Assembly: GCF_000014145.1 (NCBI RefSeq) | Contig: NC_008255.1 | Coordinates: forward strand, 3,550,001 to 3,614,000 | Length of the DNA: 64,000 nt | Origin: Cytophaga hutchinsonii ATCC 33406 | GTDB taxonomy: Bacteria; Bacteroidota; Bacteroidia; Cytophagales; Cytophagaceae | Direction: 5' to 3' | Part shown: in pieces, positions 24,033 to 34,112 of the stretch | Layout: each line of letters opens with the position of its first letter | Numbering within the stretch: position 1 is the stretch's first letter | The notes under the pieces: model-generated | Databases searched by the model: none | What the model was told of the DNA's origin: nothing | What the model saw: the letters and a program-made list of their open reading frames with translations, nothing else | Position numbers and translations under genes: made by a program

Positions 24033-25298
24033 TCATGATTTATTATTTCGCAATTTTCTCTTTGCGAGATAAATTCCTGTAAATACCACCGTTAATATTA
24101 CAGGCAGCAGGGCAACCAATTGCAGGGTCTCTATACCCGCTATAAGTTGTGCTGTTTTCAATCGTGCATTATCCGCATGCGATTCATTTATTGTATGTAA
24201 TGCTTCTAACGCATGTCCCGCGGGCATATGCGCTAACGTTTTACTATCGTACAATTTCCCCATAAACGGAAGTACAAATGAAACAGACAGCATGCCGGCA
24301 CCGCCCATCAATGAAATACCAAGTGCTCCTGTTTTCGGTAAATTTTCTGAAACAAAACCAAGCATGGTTGGCCAGAAGAAACAAATGCCAAATGCAAAAA
24401 TAGTTGCCGGTAGAAATGCCCAATATCCCTCCACATAGCCAAACATCAATAATCCGATAGCTGAAAAAACAGCCGAGAAGATCAGCATACCAATCGGCGA
24501 AAGCGTATGTACAAAACCTCCTGCAAAGGTTCTTCCAATAGCCATCAGTAGATTTATATATACGAGCAGCAAAATATCTTTCACACCTAAGCTGCCAAGA
24601 AAATTTGAGATCCATTGATTGGTGCCAAACTCTGTACTTGCTGTTAACAGCATACAAAATAACATTACAATAAATAACGGATTCAAACAAGCCTGAAACA
24701 TTTGCTTGAAAGATATACCTGAATCTACCCGTTCGGTTGCGGGAAAATGTTCCTTAAAAAATAATATCCCATACATAAACGTAGGAATTAAAATCGTTGC
24801 CAGCTGATACTCTTTTGCAATTCCCCAGGATTTAAAAAAGAATACGATCAATCCGCCGATCACAATGCCGCCCGGAAACCATACATGCAGGCGGTTTAGC
24901 TTTGTTGTTTTATCATTTTTATATAAGGTCGAAACCAATGGATTACAAACAGCTTCAATCATTCCATTTGCAATACCTATGAGCAAGGTTGAATAAAACA
25001 GCGACCAGAATCCATCTGACAGGATGGTCAATATAATACCCAGCACATGTCCTGCAAATGCAATGGCAAGTAAACGCTTCATGCCTAACAGATCACAGAG
25101 AAAGCCGCCAAAAATGATTGACAGCGTAAATCCCCAGAAAGCAGTACCCAGTACATAACCAATCTGTTCATGGTTGAGCGAAAATACGTGACAATATTCC
25201 TTTTCCAGTCCGGCACGAATGGCAAACGTCATCGCTGTTGCAATAATAGCAATGCAGCTGGCAAAAAATAATTTGTTCGGATTGATGTGTGTTTCCAT
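24033..25298 (-). CDS. MFS transporter, probably for a sugar
   Basis: The 421-residue protein has about 12 hydrophobic segments and the MFS signature between helices 2 and 3 (GGFLCDLLGMKRLLAI). The substrate cannot be read directly. The divergent neighbours are a Gfo/Idh/MocA dehydrogenase and a xylose-isomerase-like TIM barrel, so uptake of a sugar or polyol is the likeliest role. A TACATTTG promoter element ends six bases before the ATG, giving a very short or absent leader. It converges on the Pro/Tyr-rich gene with 13 bases between stops and no clear hairpin. Confidence 0.85.
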   Translation of the reverse strand: METHINPNKLFFASCIAIIATAMTFAIRAGLEKEYCHVFSLNHEQIGYVLGTAFWGFTLSIIFGGFLCDLLGMKRLLAIAFAGHVLGIILTILSDGFWSLFYSTLLIGIANGMIEAVCNPLVSTLYKNDKTTKLNRLHVWFPGGIVIGGLIVFFFKSWGIAKEYQLATILIPTFMYGILFFKEHFPATERVDSGISFKQMFQACLNPLFIVMLFCMLLTASTEFGTNQWISNFLGSLGVKDILLLVYINLLMAIGRTFAGGFVHTLSPIGMLIFSAVFSAIGLLMFGYVEGYWAFLPATIFAFGICFFWPTMLGFVSENLPKTGALGISLMGGAGMLSVSFVLPFMGKLYDSKTLAHMPAGHALEALHTINESHADNARLKTAQLIAGIETLQLVALLPVILTVVFTGIYLAKRKLRNNKS

Positions 25299-25303
25299 AA
25301 ATT

Positions 25304-25311
25304 CAAATGTA
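25304..25311 (-). promoter_or_regulatory. -7 element for the MFS gene
   Basis: The minus strand reads TACATTTG. The ATG (25298) begins after five bases, so the leader is near zero. No clear -33 box. Confidence 0.55.
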
Positions 25312-25346
25312 GCAAAATTGTAATAAGTTATAGAAGTAAGGTATAA

Positions 25347-25447
25347 GAAAGTGTAAAGCTGAGCGTGTAAAGTGTAATCGTTTCTTAATATTTACCATGG
25401 AACAATGTTGACATGTACACTTTACACTTTTACACTCTACACTTATT
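25347..25447. repeat. Palindromic MITE-like element, copy A
   Basis: This is a ~100-bp element with imperfect inverted ends: AAAGTGTAAAG/GTGTAAAGTG on the left, ACTTTACAC/TCTACACTT on the right. It matches copy B at 27736-27838 in both ends and part of the centre (TTCTTA...ATATTT). It lies between divergent MFS and dehydrogenase genes. Confidence 0.65.
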
Positions 25448-25494
25448 AAGATTCTTTCCTATATTTAACAATCAAATACTACTCCAACGGCAAT

Positions 25495-26649
25495 ATGAGT
25501 TCGAAAATACGAATGGGAATGATCGGCGGAAGTCTTGACGCATTTATTGGATCCGTCCACAGAATGGCTGCTGCCCTGGATGGCACTATTGAACTTGTTT
25601 GCGGCGCATTCAGCAGCAATGCAGCGCGTTCAATACAAACCGGAGAAGCATTACATCTTCCGAAAGAACGGATCTATGCATCATATGAAGAAATGATTGT
25701 TCAGGAAGCACAGTTACCCGCCGATGTACGCATGCAATTTGTTTCTATTGTTACACCAAATCATTTGCATGCTCAGCCAGCCTTACTGGCTTTAAAACAT
25801 GGTTTCCATGTGCTATGTGAAAAACCACTGGCATTCTCCGTTGCTGAGGCTGAGCAATTGGGTATACAGGTAAAAGAAACAGGTTTATTATTTGGTTTAA
25901 CACATACATACACCGCTTATCCGATGGTGAAAGAAGCCAGAGATCTGATTGCAAAAGGAAAGCTGGGCACCATCAGAAAAATAATTGTTGAATATCCGCA
26001 AGGCTGGCTATCTGCGCCAATCGAAAGCGATGGACAAAAACAGGCCGGCTGGCGTACAGACCCGGCGCAGGCAGGCCTAAGCTGTTGCGTGGGAGATATC
26101 GGAACACATGCTGAAAATATTGCTGAATATATTACGGGTTTGAAAATTACGGAATTAAGTGCAGACGTTAGCAGCGTTGTGGCTGGAAGAAAACTGGATG
26201 ATGACGCAAACATTTTACTGCGCTTTGATAATGGCGCTAAAGGTGTTTTAATTGCATCCCAGATAGCGAACGGTGAAGAGAATGAATTAAAGATCCGCGT
26301 GTATGGTGAACACGCGGGATTGGAATGGCTGCAATCCGAACCCAATACATTGATAGTAAAACAAAATGACCAGCCGACGCAGCTACGGAGAGCAGGTGCA
26401 AATCATTCCTACCTTTCTGAACATGCACGCCTGCACTGCCGTATACCGGCAGGTCATCCGGAAGGTTATATAGAAGCTATGGCAAACATATACAGAAATT
26501 TTTCCAAAGCTGTCCACTCTTTTGAAGATCAGATAACTCATAATCCATTACTGGATTATCCAACCATTGAAGACGGAATCAGAGGCATGAAGTTTATAGA
26601 AACCGTAATTATTTCAGGCAAAGAGAATGCAACATGGAAACAACTATAA
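25495..26649 (+). CDS. Gfo/Idh/MocA-family oxidoreductase
   Basis: The 384-residue protein has an N-terminal Rossmann domain whose dinucleotide loop is IGGSLDAFIG (10-19), a subfamily variant of GxGxxG, then the EKP motif (109-111, catalytic Lys110). The C-terminal domain contains the DIGTH segment (Asp201, His205) found at the active site. Such enzymes oxidise or reduce sugars or inositols with NAD(P)(H). The substrate is unknown. It is followed 73 bases later by a TIM-barrel isomerase gene on the same strand, a common pairing in sugar catabolism. The nearest promoter match is TATATTTA (25460-25467), one base off consensus. Confidence 0.9.
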   Translation: MSSKIRMGMIGGSLDAFIGSVHRMAAALDGTIELVCGAFSSNAARSIQTGEALHLPKERIYASYEEMIVQEAQLPADVRMQFVSIVTPNHLHAQPALLALKHGFHVLCEKPLAFSVAEAEQLGIQVKETGLLFGLTHTYTAYPMVKEARDLIAKGKLGTIRKIIVEYPQGWLSAPIESDGQKQAGWRTDPAQAGLSCCVGDIGTHAENIAEYITGLKITELSADVSSVVAGRKLDDDANILLRFDNGAKGVLIASQIANGEENELKIRVYGEHAGLEWLQSEPNTLIVKQNDQPTQLRRAGANHSYLSEHARLHCRIPAGHPEGYIEAMANIYRNFSKAVHSFEDQITHNPLLDYPTIEDGIRGMKFIETVIISGKENATWKQL

Positions 26650-26665
26650 GTTCCTATAAAAAATT

Positions 26666-26711
26666 AATTCATAATTCATTCCGCCGCGGCGGACATAATT
26701 CATAATTCATT
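26666..26711. repeat. 15-bp direct repeats flanking a GC-rich palindrome
   Basis: AATTCATAATTCATT occurs exactly at 26666-26680 and 26697-26711. Between them lies CCGCCGCGGCGGACAT, so TCCGCCGCGGCGGA (26680-26693) is a perfect 14-bp palindrome in an AT-rich surround. It sits between the dehydrogenase and isomerase genes. Confidence 0.75.
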
Positions 26712-26722
26712 TACGTTTATAA

Positions 26723-27733
26723 ATGAAAACAATTAAAGGTCCTGCCATTTTCTTAGCTCAGTTTATGAGCGACGTTGCACCATTCAACAATCTTAAAAAT
26801 ATTTGTGACTGGGCTGCAAGCCTTGGCTATAAAGGTGTACAGATCCCCAGCTGGGATGTCCGCTGTATTGATCTTCAAAAAGCGGCAGAGAGCAAAACGT
26901 ATTGCGATGAAATCAAAGCGGTTGTTCATGCAGCAGGATTAGAGATCACAGAACTTACAAGTCATTTACAGGGACAGCTGGTAGCCTCTCATGCTGCTTA
27001 TGACGCAGCGTTTGACGTCTTTGCTCCGGCAGCTATTCATAACAATCCGAAAGCACGTGCAGAATGGGCGACACAGCAGTTAATGTATGCTGCGAAAGCT
27101 TCACAGAATTTAGGATTAACTGCGCATGCAACGTTTTCAGGTGCATTGCTATGGCACACCATGTATCCGTGGCCACAGCGTAAAGCAGGAAGTGTTGAAG
27201 AGGGGTTTACAGAATTAGCAAAACGCTGGTTGCCTATTCTGAATGCTTTTGATCAGGCTGGTGTTGATCTATGTTATGAAATTCACCCGGGTGAGGATCT
27301 GCATGATGGTATTACCTTTGAACGCTTTCTGAAAGCAACGGATAATCATTCCCGTGCACATATTTTATACGATCCGAGTCATTTTGTTTTACAGCAATTG
27401 AATTATCTGGACTACATCGACATCTATCACGAACACATAAAAATGTTTCATGTGAAGGATGCGGAGTTTAATCCTTCTGGCCGTGCTGGTGTGTATGGCG
27501 GTTATCAGGATTGGATCGATCGTCCGGGAAGATTCCGATCCTTAGGCGACGGACAGGTAAATTTCAAAGCTATCTTTAGTAAACTTACACAATATGATTT
27601 TCCTGGCTGGGCTGTATTAGAATGGGAATGCTGCCTGAAACACCCGGAAGACGGAGCGAGAGAAGGTGCTGCGTTTATCAAGAATCATATCATTCGTGTT
27701 GCAGATAAAGCGTTTGATGATTTTGCAGGATGA
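26723..27733 (+). CDS. Sugar phosphate isomerase/epimerase-like TIM-barrel protein
   Basis: The 336-residue protein belongs to the xylose-isomerase-like TIM-barrel superfamily. The expected metal ligands are visible: Glu186 (YEIHPGED), Asp217 and His220 (YDPSHF), His243 (MFHVKDAEF) and Glu300 (LEWECC). Members isomerise, epimerise or eliminate from sugars and keto-sugars. Paired with the upstream Gfo/Idh/MocA gene and the divergent transporter, it probably acts on an oxidised sugar intermediate; this is inference. The start at ATG 26723 lies 11 bases after the GC-palindrome repeat. Confidence 0.9.
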   Translation: MKTIKGPAIFLAQFMSDVAPFNNLKNICDWAASLGYKGVQIPSWDVRCIDLQKAAESKTYCDEIKAVVHAAGLEITELTSHLQGQLVASHAAYDAAFDVFAPAAIHNNPKARAEWATQQLMYAAKASQNLGLTAHATFSGALLWHTMYPWPQRKAGSVEEGFTELAKRWLPILNAFDQAGVDLCYEIHPGEDLHDGITFERFLKATDNHSRAHILYDPSHFVLQQLNYLDYIDIYHEHIKMFHVKDAEFNPSGRAGVYGGYQDWIDRPGRFRSLGDGQVNFKAIFSKLTQYDFPGWAVLEWECCLKHPEDGAREGAAFIKNHIIRVADKAFDDFAG

Positions 27734-27735
27734 AG

Positions 27736-27838
27736 AAAGTATAGAGTACAAAGTGTAAAGTGATGCGCTTCTTATTAATAAATATTTGACGACTGTTTAT
27801 TTAATGCTGCACTTTACACTCTACACTTTAAACTTTCT
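27736..27838. repeat. Palindromic MITE-like element, copy B
   Basis: The left arm (27736-27762, ending AAAGTGTAAAGTG) and right arm (27810-27838, CACTTTACACTCTACACTTT) are imperfect inverse copies. The element fills the gap between convergent isomerase and pirin genes, overlaps the pirin stop codon, and may serve as their terminator. It matches copy A upstream of the dehydrogenase gene. Confidence 0.68.
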
Positions 27839-28853
27839 ACATCTTTTCTTCTCTTCCATCCGCATGCAGCGCAAACCGCCCGCTCTCACGCGCATGTGCC
27901 TGCTCATGATTTGGCCAGGGCCAGCCACCAAATTGTGTTTTCTGATATTCTGCAAATGCTTCTCTGATCTCTTCTTCCGTATTCATGACAAACGGTCCGT
28001 ATTGCACTACCGGCTCGTTCATGGGTTTACCTTGAAGCAGTAACAAATAACAATCTTCAACACCTGCTTGCAAAATAACATCGATGTCAGATTTTAATTG
28101 TACAGAATGATAAACAGAAATATCAGTTGCTGCAATCTTCATTGAACTACCTTTATAAAAATACAGCATCCTGTTTACACCAGCGTCTGTCTTTGGTAAT
28201 GTCCACGTTGCATGCGCATCAAGTTTAATTGTAAGAATAGAAACATCATTACCTTGTTCTGCTGCCCAGGAATCCGGTGTTGGTTCAGGTCCATGAAAGC
28301 TTTTCAGGTTACCGGCAATTACGTTCACTTCTGTTTTATTGCCGTTACTATCCATTTCATTTAATACCGGAATATTTTCCTTCCACAACATTTTAAAATG
28401 CGGCTGTACAAACTTGCTTCTCTTTGGAAGATTCAGCCAGATCTGAAACAACTCCATAGGGTTACCTTTATCTGAATGTACCAGCGGGAACATTTCTGAA
28501 TGCAAAACTCCTTTTCCAGCAGTCATCCATTGTACATCACCACCGCTAAAGCGGCCGGCCGCTCCCAAAGAATCTGTATGATCAATCACACCTTCTTTAA
28601 CCACTGTAACGGTTTCAAAGCCCCGGTGCGGGTGATATGGAAAGCCCGGCATGGTTTTTCCATGATACATATTCCAGCCTTCTTTACCGGAAAAATCCTG
28701 CCCGATGGTTCGCCCTGCCAGTGAAACGGAGGGCCCCATGTTGTCATTGCCTTTCGGAAAATCATCTCTGTGATGCACACAGAAAATAAACGGATCTAAT
28801 GTTTCCCAGGGAAAACCCAAAGGTTTTATTTGAATGATGGGTGTTCCTTCCAT
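27837..28853 (-). CDS. Pirin-family protein
   Basis: The 338-residue protein has the two-cupin fold of pirins, with the N-terminal metal site His74, His76 (YHPHRGFE), His118 and Glu120 (GVLHSEMF). The second cupin lacks such a set, as usual. Pirins bind iron. Some are quercetin 2,3-dioxygenases and others are regulatory; which applies here is not visible. It starts 29 bases after the PBP1A gene and is probably read through from it. Its stop codon lies within a palindromic repeat. Confidence 0.92.
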   Translation of the reverse strand: MEGTPIIQIKPLGFPWETLDPFIFCVHHRDDFPKGNDNMGPSVSLAGRTIGQDFSGKEGWNMYHGKTMPGFPYHPHRGFETVTVVKEGVIDHTDSLGAAGRFSGGDVQWMTAGKGVLHSEMFPLVHSDKGNPMELFQIWLNLPKRSKFVQPHFKMLWKENIPVLNEMDSNGNKTEVNVIAGNLKSFHGPEPTPDSWAAEQGNDVSILTIKLDAHATWTLPKTDAGVNRMLYFYKGSSMKIAATDISVYHSVQLKSDIDVILQAGVEDCYLLLLQGKPMNEPVVQYGPFVMNTEEEIREAFAEYQKTQFGGWPWPNHEQAHARESGRFALHADGREEKM

Positions 28854-28882
28854 AGTTAACGTAGTCTTAGTTTTCGAATATA

Positions 28883-31162
28883 CTACTCTTTGATTTCTGC
28901 TTCCGGCAATTGATCTTCTTCTTCAGAAATCGCAAGACTATCGACAACAACACGTGAAGCTCTTCTCGGACAATTAATATTGATACTTAATTTCGCCGGC
29001 ATTTTAAATCTGCCCATTTTAATATCCAGCGAATTATCTGCGTATACTTTTTCCATAAATAAGCCGAAGATGGGCAAGGCTGTCTTAGACCCTTCTCCGG
29101 TAGCAGAAGTTCTGAAATGTATGCTGCGGTCTTCTCCCCCTACCCATACACCGCCTACAAGTTTCGTAGATATTCCCATGAACCATCCATCTGAATAATT
29201 GGAAGATGTACCAGTCTTACCGCCCATTTCATTGCCTTTGAATATATCATATTGGAACAATGCCTGAGACGTACCTCCGCCCTCTTCTGTGCCACCTTTA
29301 AGCATATGCACCATGACAGCCGCAACCTCTTCTGTTAATGCATCTCTGCGTTTAGGAATTGCCTCATAAATAACATTACCGCTATTATCTTCAATACGTT
29401 CAATAAACGTTGGCTCTGTCCATACACCTTTATTTAAAAACGTACTGTACGCACCTACCATTTCAAAAACGTTTACATCACTTGATCCTAAACATACCGA
29501 AGGAACCGGACGCAATTCACTTTCAATGCCGAGGTTGTGCGCCATATCAATAACTGGCTGTACACCAACCATCTTTGTTACACGCGCTGCAATCGTATTG
29601 ATAGACCGCGCCATCCCCTGACGTAAGTTTAAAGAATCTCCCGAGTACACCCAGTCAGCATTGCGTGGTGTCCACACAATTTCTTTTCCGTCTTCTTTAT
29701 ATTTAAATGTAATAGGTAAATCCGGCACCAGTGTACAAGGTGAAACCCCCTTTGCTATAGCCGTTGCATATACAAATGGTTTGAACGAAGACCCGGGCTG
29801 GCGCTGACTTTGCTGCACATGGTCATATTGGAAATGCTTGTAGTTAATGCCTCCGACCCAGGTTTTAATAAAACCGGAATATGGATCCATCGTCATAAAA
29901 CCCGTATGTAAAAAATGTTTGTAATATACAATCGAATCATATGGGCTCATTAACGTGTCAATATCTCCGCTCCAGCTAAACACAGTCATCGGGATTGGTG
30001 TCTTATAGGCAATCATGACAGAATCATGATCTTTTCCATATTTATCTTCAAGCGCTTTATAACGTTCTGTTTTCTTTGCGATGTTTTCAATAAAATTCGG
30101 GATCTCCGTTTTGTTCTGATAACGCCATGGTTTTTCACCTTCCCAATGCTTGTTGAACCTTCGTTGCAGTACTTTCATATGCTCTGCAACGGCTGCTTCC
30201 GCATGCACCTGCATACGTGAATCAATCGTTGTATATATTTTTAAACCGCCGCCATATAAATCTTTATCGTTTTTCTTACACCACTCCTGCAGGTATTTAC
30301 TAACCATTGTTCTGAAATAAGGTGCAAGACCATCGGTGTGATTTTCCACTTCGTAATTCAATTTGATCGGCTGCTTTTTATACGAATTGAATTGCGTTTG
30401 ATCAATGATTCCATTTTCATACATCAATTGCAATACCGTGTTTCTTCTTTTAAATGAATTTTCAGGATTTAAAATCGGGCTATATGATGTTGGGGCCTTC
30501 AGCAATCCAATAAGCATCGCGGCTTGCGGAATGGTTAAGCTATCCTGTCTTGTTTGAAAAAACGTTTTAGCTGCTACTTTTATTCCAAATGAATTACTCC
30601 CGAAATCAACCGTGTTTAAGTAAAGCGCAAGAATTTCATTTTTGGTATACATCTTCTCTAATGTAATAGCAAGTTCCCATTCTTTTACTTTAGCAATTAA
30701 AATATTAAAACCAGGAATGTATCCCAGTAACCCTTTGTCCTTTATGCCTCGAGTCTTAAATAAATTCTTGGCAAGTTGCTGCGTAATTGTACTGGACCCG
30801 CGCTGATCACCTTTTACCATATAGTAAAAAATTGCGAACACACCTTTTAAGTCAATGCCTGCGTGCTCTCTGAAACGAATATCCTCCGTAGTAATTAATG
30901 CATTGATTACATTCGGAGAAATTTCTGCGTACGTAACCGGGCTTCTGTTTTCTCTGAAATACTTACCAAGCAATACACCATCGGAAGAGTATACTTCTGA
31001 TGCCAGTTCATTTTTAGGATTTTCTAATTTTACAAGATCCGGCATTTCGCCAAACGCACCTAAATAATTAAAGCGTATTAAAACAGACCATAAAAATATG
31101 GTGTATAAACCGCCTATAAATAGTGTCCAGATTATGGTAACGTACCGTGTATATGTATTCAT
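28883..31162 (-). CDS. mrcA: Penicillin-binding protein 1A (glycosyltransferase/transpeptidase)
   Basis: The 759-residue bifunctional protein has one N-terminal transmembrane helix (~8-30), a GT51 glycosyltransferase domain with catalytic Glu93 (TTEDIRFREHAG) and GSSTITQQLAKNLF (122-135), and a transpeptidase domain. The penicillin-binding motifs are SSFK (458-461), SIN (520-522) and KTGT (649-652). It polymerises and cross-links peptidoglycan in the periplasm. It lies 79 bases after the septum protein gene and 29 before pirin. Confidence 0.95.
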   Translation of the reverse strand: MNTYTRYVTIIWTLFIGGLYTIFLWSVLIRFNYLGAFGEMPDLVKLENPKNELASEVYSSDGVLLGKYFRENRSPVTYAEISPNVINALITTEDIRFREHAGIDLKGVFAIFYYMVKGDQRGSSTITQQLAKNLFKTRGIKDKGLLGYIPGFNILIAKVKEWELAITLEKMYTKNEILALYLNTVDFGSNSFGIKVAAKTFFQTRQDSLTIPQAAMLIGLLKAPTSYSPILNPENSFKRRNTVLQLMYENGIIDQTQFNSYKKQPIKLNYEVENHTDGLAPYFRTMVSKYLQEWCKKNDKDLYGGGLKIYTTIDSRMQVHAEAAVAEHMKVLQRRFNKHWEGEKPWRYQNKTEIPNFIENIAKKTERYKALEDKYGKDHDSVMIAYKTPIPMTVFSWSGDIDTLMSPYDSIVYYKHFLHTGFMTMDPYSGFIKTWVGGINYKHFQYDHVQQSQRQPGSSFKPFVYATAIAKGVSPCTLVPDLPITFKYKEDGKEIVWTPRNADWVYSGDSLNLRQGMARSINTIAARVTKMVGVQPVIDMAHNLGIESELRPVPSVCLGSSDVNVFEMVGAYSTFLNKGVWTEPTFIERIEDNSGNVIYEAIPKRRDALTEEVAAVMVHMLKGGTEEGGGTSQALFQYDIFKGNEMGGKTGTSSNYSDGWFMGISTKLVGGVWVGGEDRSIHFRTSATGEGSKTALPIFGLFMEKVYADNSLDIKMGRFKMPAKLSININCPRRASRVVVDSLAISEEEDQLPEAEIKE

Positions 31163-31241
31163 TAAATCAGAATCAATTCAATAATAATAATAATGCTTGT
31201 TATTTAAAAAGCGTTCGTTGATGAGTTATAACTATCGCGTT

Positions 31242-31550
31242 TTATTCTTCCTCTACGAGAATGTAGATGTCTTCGGTTGGTTTTTTCATTAAGTAATGCT
31301 CCCGTGCAAATTTTTCAAGCTTTACTTTATCCTGCATTAAAGCTTCTTCTTCCGCTTTAACTTCAATAATTTTTTGTTCGTAGTATTCACGCTCATTTTC
31401 AAGATCGCTGAGCTGTTTTCTCATTTTGTATTGACTTATTATATCATTTGAATCAAAAAAAATCATCCAGATGATAAAAACTACAGAGAATAGGAAGAAA
31501 AAATTCCTAAAGAAAGGAGGTAGCGTTTTTGTCCATTCGAATATTTTCAT
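31242..31550 (-). CDS. FtsB/DivIC-family septum formation protein
   Basis: I start at ATG 31550 (MKIFEWTK), giving 102 residues: a short cytoplasmic tail, one membrane helix (~16-32), a coiled coil (~40-75) and a short C-terminal domain (EHYLMKKPTEDIYIL). This is the layout of FtsB/DivIC, which with FtsL and FtsQ/DivIB activates septal wall synthesis. The open frame extends far upstream (31727), but that part is out-of-frame enolase sequence plus the enolase terminator. The ATG lies only about 12 bases beyond the terminator's T-run, so its own promoter is not obvious. Confidence 0.85.
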   Translation of the reverse strand: MKIFEWTKTLPPFFRNFFFLFSVVFIIWMIFFDSNDIISQYKMRKQLSDLENEREYYEQKIIEVKAEEEALMQDKVKLEKFAREHYLMKKPTEDIYILVEEE

Positions 31551-31561
31551 ACCGCAATTTA

Positions 31562-31594
31562 CAAAAAAAAAGGTCCCGCTAATAGCGGGACCTT
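31562..31594 (-). terminator. Terminator after eno
   Basis: AAGGTCCCGCT (31570-31580) pairs perfectly with AGCGGGACCTT (31584-31594) around a three-base loop. Eight T follow on the minus strand. Confidence 0.92.
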
Positions 31595-31602
31595 GAGTTA
31601 TA

Positions 31603-32916
<1,314 letters not shown>

Positions 32917-34014
32917 CTAGTTTAAGTTTGATACAAATTGATCAAATAAGTATCTGGAATCATGTGGCCCCGGAGAAGACTCAGGGTGATACTGTACAGA
33001 GAATGCATTCTTATCTTTCAACCGAATACCTTCTACTGTATTATCATTTAAGTTTATGTGTGTGATCTCAACATTGCTGTCCTTAGGCACTGCATTTGCA
33101 TCCACTGCAAATCCGTGATTTTGAGAAGTCACTTCAGACAAACCCGAAATTAAGTTTTTTACCGGATGATTCAAACCTCTGTGGCCATTTGGCATTTTAT
33201 ATGTCGGAATACCATTTGCTTCCGCTAAGATCTGATGCCCCAGGCAAATTCCAAACATCGGTCTGTTTTCAGATAAAATATTTTTTACCGTATCAATTGC
33301 ATAGCTTGTTACAGCTGGGTCACCAGGCCCATTAGAAATAAAATAACCATTTGGTGACCATTGCTTCATTTCAGCATAGGTTGTCTTAGCCGGGAATACT
33401 TTTAAGTAACAATCTCTGTCTGTAAGGTTTTTTAAAATGTTGGTTTTAACACCAAGATCCAATACAGCCACTTTGTATTTAGCATCCGGATTTCCTAAGA
33501 AATAACTTTCTTTAGTAGAAACTCTGCTTGAAAGTTCAAGGCCTTTCATAGAAGGAACCTTTTTAACTTCTTCTTTCAGTTTTTCCACATCTAAAATTTC
33601 AGAAGAAATCACTGCATTCATTGTTCCTTTAGAACGGATATAACGAACCAGTTCACGTGTATCAACATCGCTGATACCTACAATATTATTTTTCTCGAAG
33701 TAAGCCTGAAGTGATCCATCGCCGTCCTTCCGTGAAAACATTTCTGAAAAATTTCTGCAAACCAATCCGCTGAATTTAACACCGGCAGATTCCTGTTCGT
33801 CTTCTTTAACACCATAATTTCCAATATGGCTTGTAGTGTTTACAATGATTTGCCCATAATACGACGGATCGGTATAAATTTCCTGATACCCTGTCATCCC
33901 TGTATTGAAACAAATCTCGCCTGATGTAGTCCCGATTTTACCAACTGCAATACCTTTGTACCAGGTACCATCTTCAAGCATTAAATATGCTTCTTTTTGT
34001 TCGTGGAGTTTCAT
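32917..34014 (-). CDS. carA: Carbamoyl-phosphate synthase small (glutaminase) subunit
   Basis: I start at ATG 34014 (MKLHEQKEAY), giving 365 residues. The frame is open to 34065, but that part lies in the rplQ terminator. The class I glutamine amidotransferase triad is present: Cys257 (GICLGHQ), His343 and Glu345 (QYHPESSPG). The N-terminal CarA domain contains the conserved TGMTGYQEI. The subunit releases ammonia from glutamine for carbamoyl phosphate, feeding pyrimidine and arginine synthesis. carB is not adjacent in this window. eno follows 30 bases later. Confidence 0.96.
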   Translation of the reverse strand: MKLHEQKEAYLMLEDGTWYKGIAVGKIGTTSGEICFNTGMTGYQEIYTDPSYYGQIIVNTTSHIGNYGVKEDEQESAGVKFSGLVCRNFSEMFSRKDGDGSLQAYFEKNNIVGISDVDTRELVRYIRSKGTMNAVISSEILDVEKLKEEVKKVPSMKGLELSSRVSTKESYFLGNPDAKYKVAVLDLGVKTNILKNLTDRDCYLKVFPAKTTYAEMKQWSPNGYFISNGPGDPAVTSYAIDTVKNILSENRPMFGICLGHQILAEANGIPTYKMPNGHRGLNHPVKNLISGLSEVTSQNHGFAVDANAVPKDSNVEITHINLNDNTVEGIRLKDKNAFSVQYHPESSPGPHDSRYLFDQFVSNLN

Positions 34015-34037
34015 TCTTTTTGATTTGGATTTTGACA

Positions 34038-34079
34038 AAATAAAAAAGGATTCAACAAAAGTCAAATCCTTTTTTATTT
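34038..34079 (-). terminator. Terminator at the end of the ribosomal protein run (after rplQ)
   Basis: Perfect 15-bp arms (34038-34052 and 34065-34079, core AAGGATT/AATCCTT) with a 12-base loop. The arms end in A/T runs, giving T-rich sequence after the stem on the minus strand. Confidence 0.88.
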
Positions 34080-34112
34080 AAGATATTGTTAAACATTTTT
34101 GCTTGGTTAGCA

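Noticed and set aside
34015-34065. Upstream start for carA
   Set aside because: It lies in the rplQ terminator region, and CarA proteins begin near MKLHEQK.
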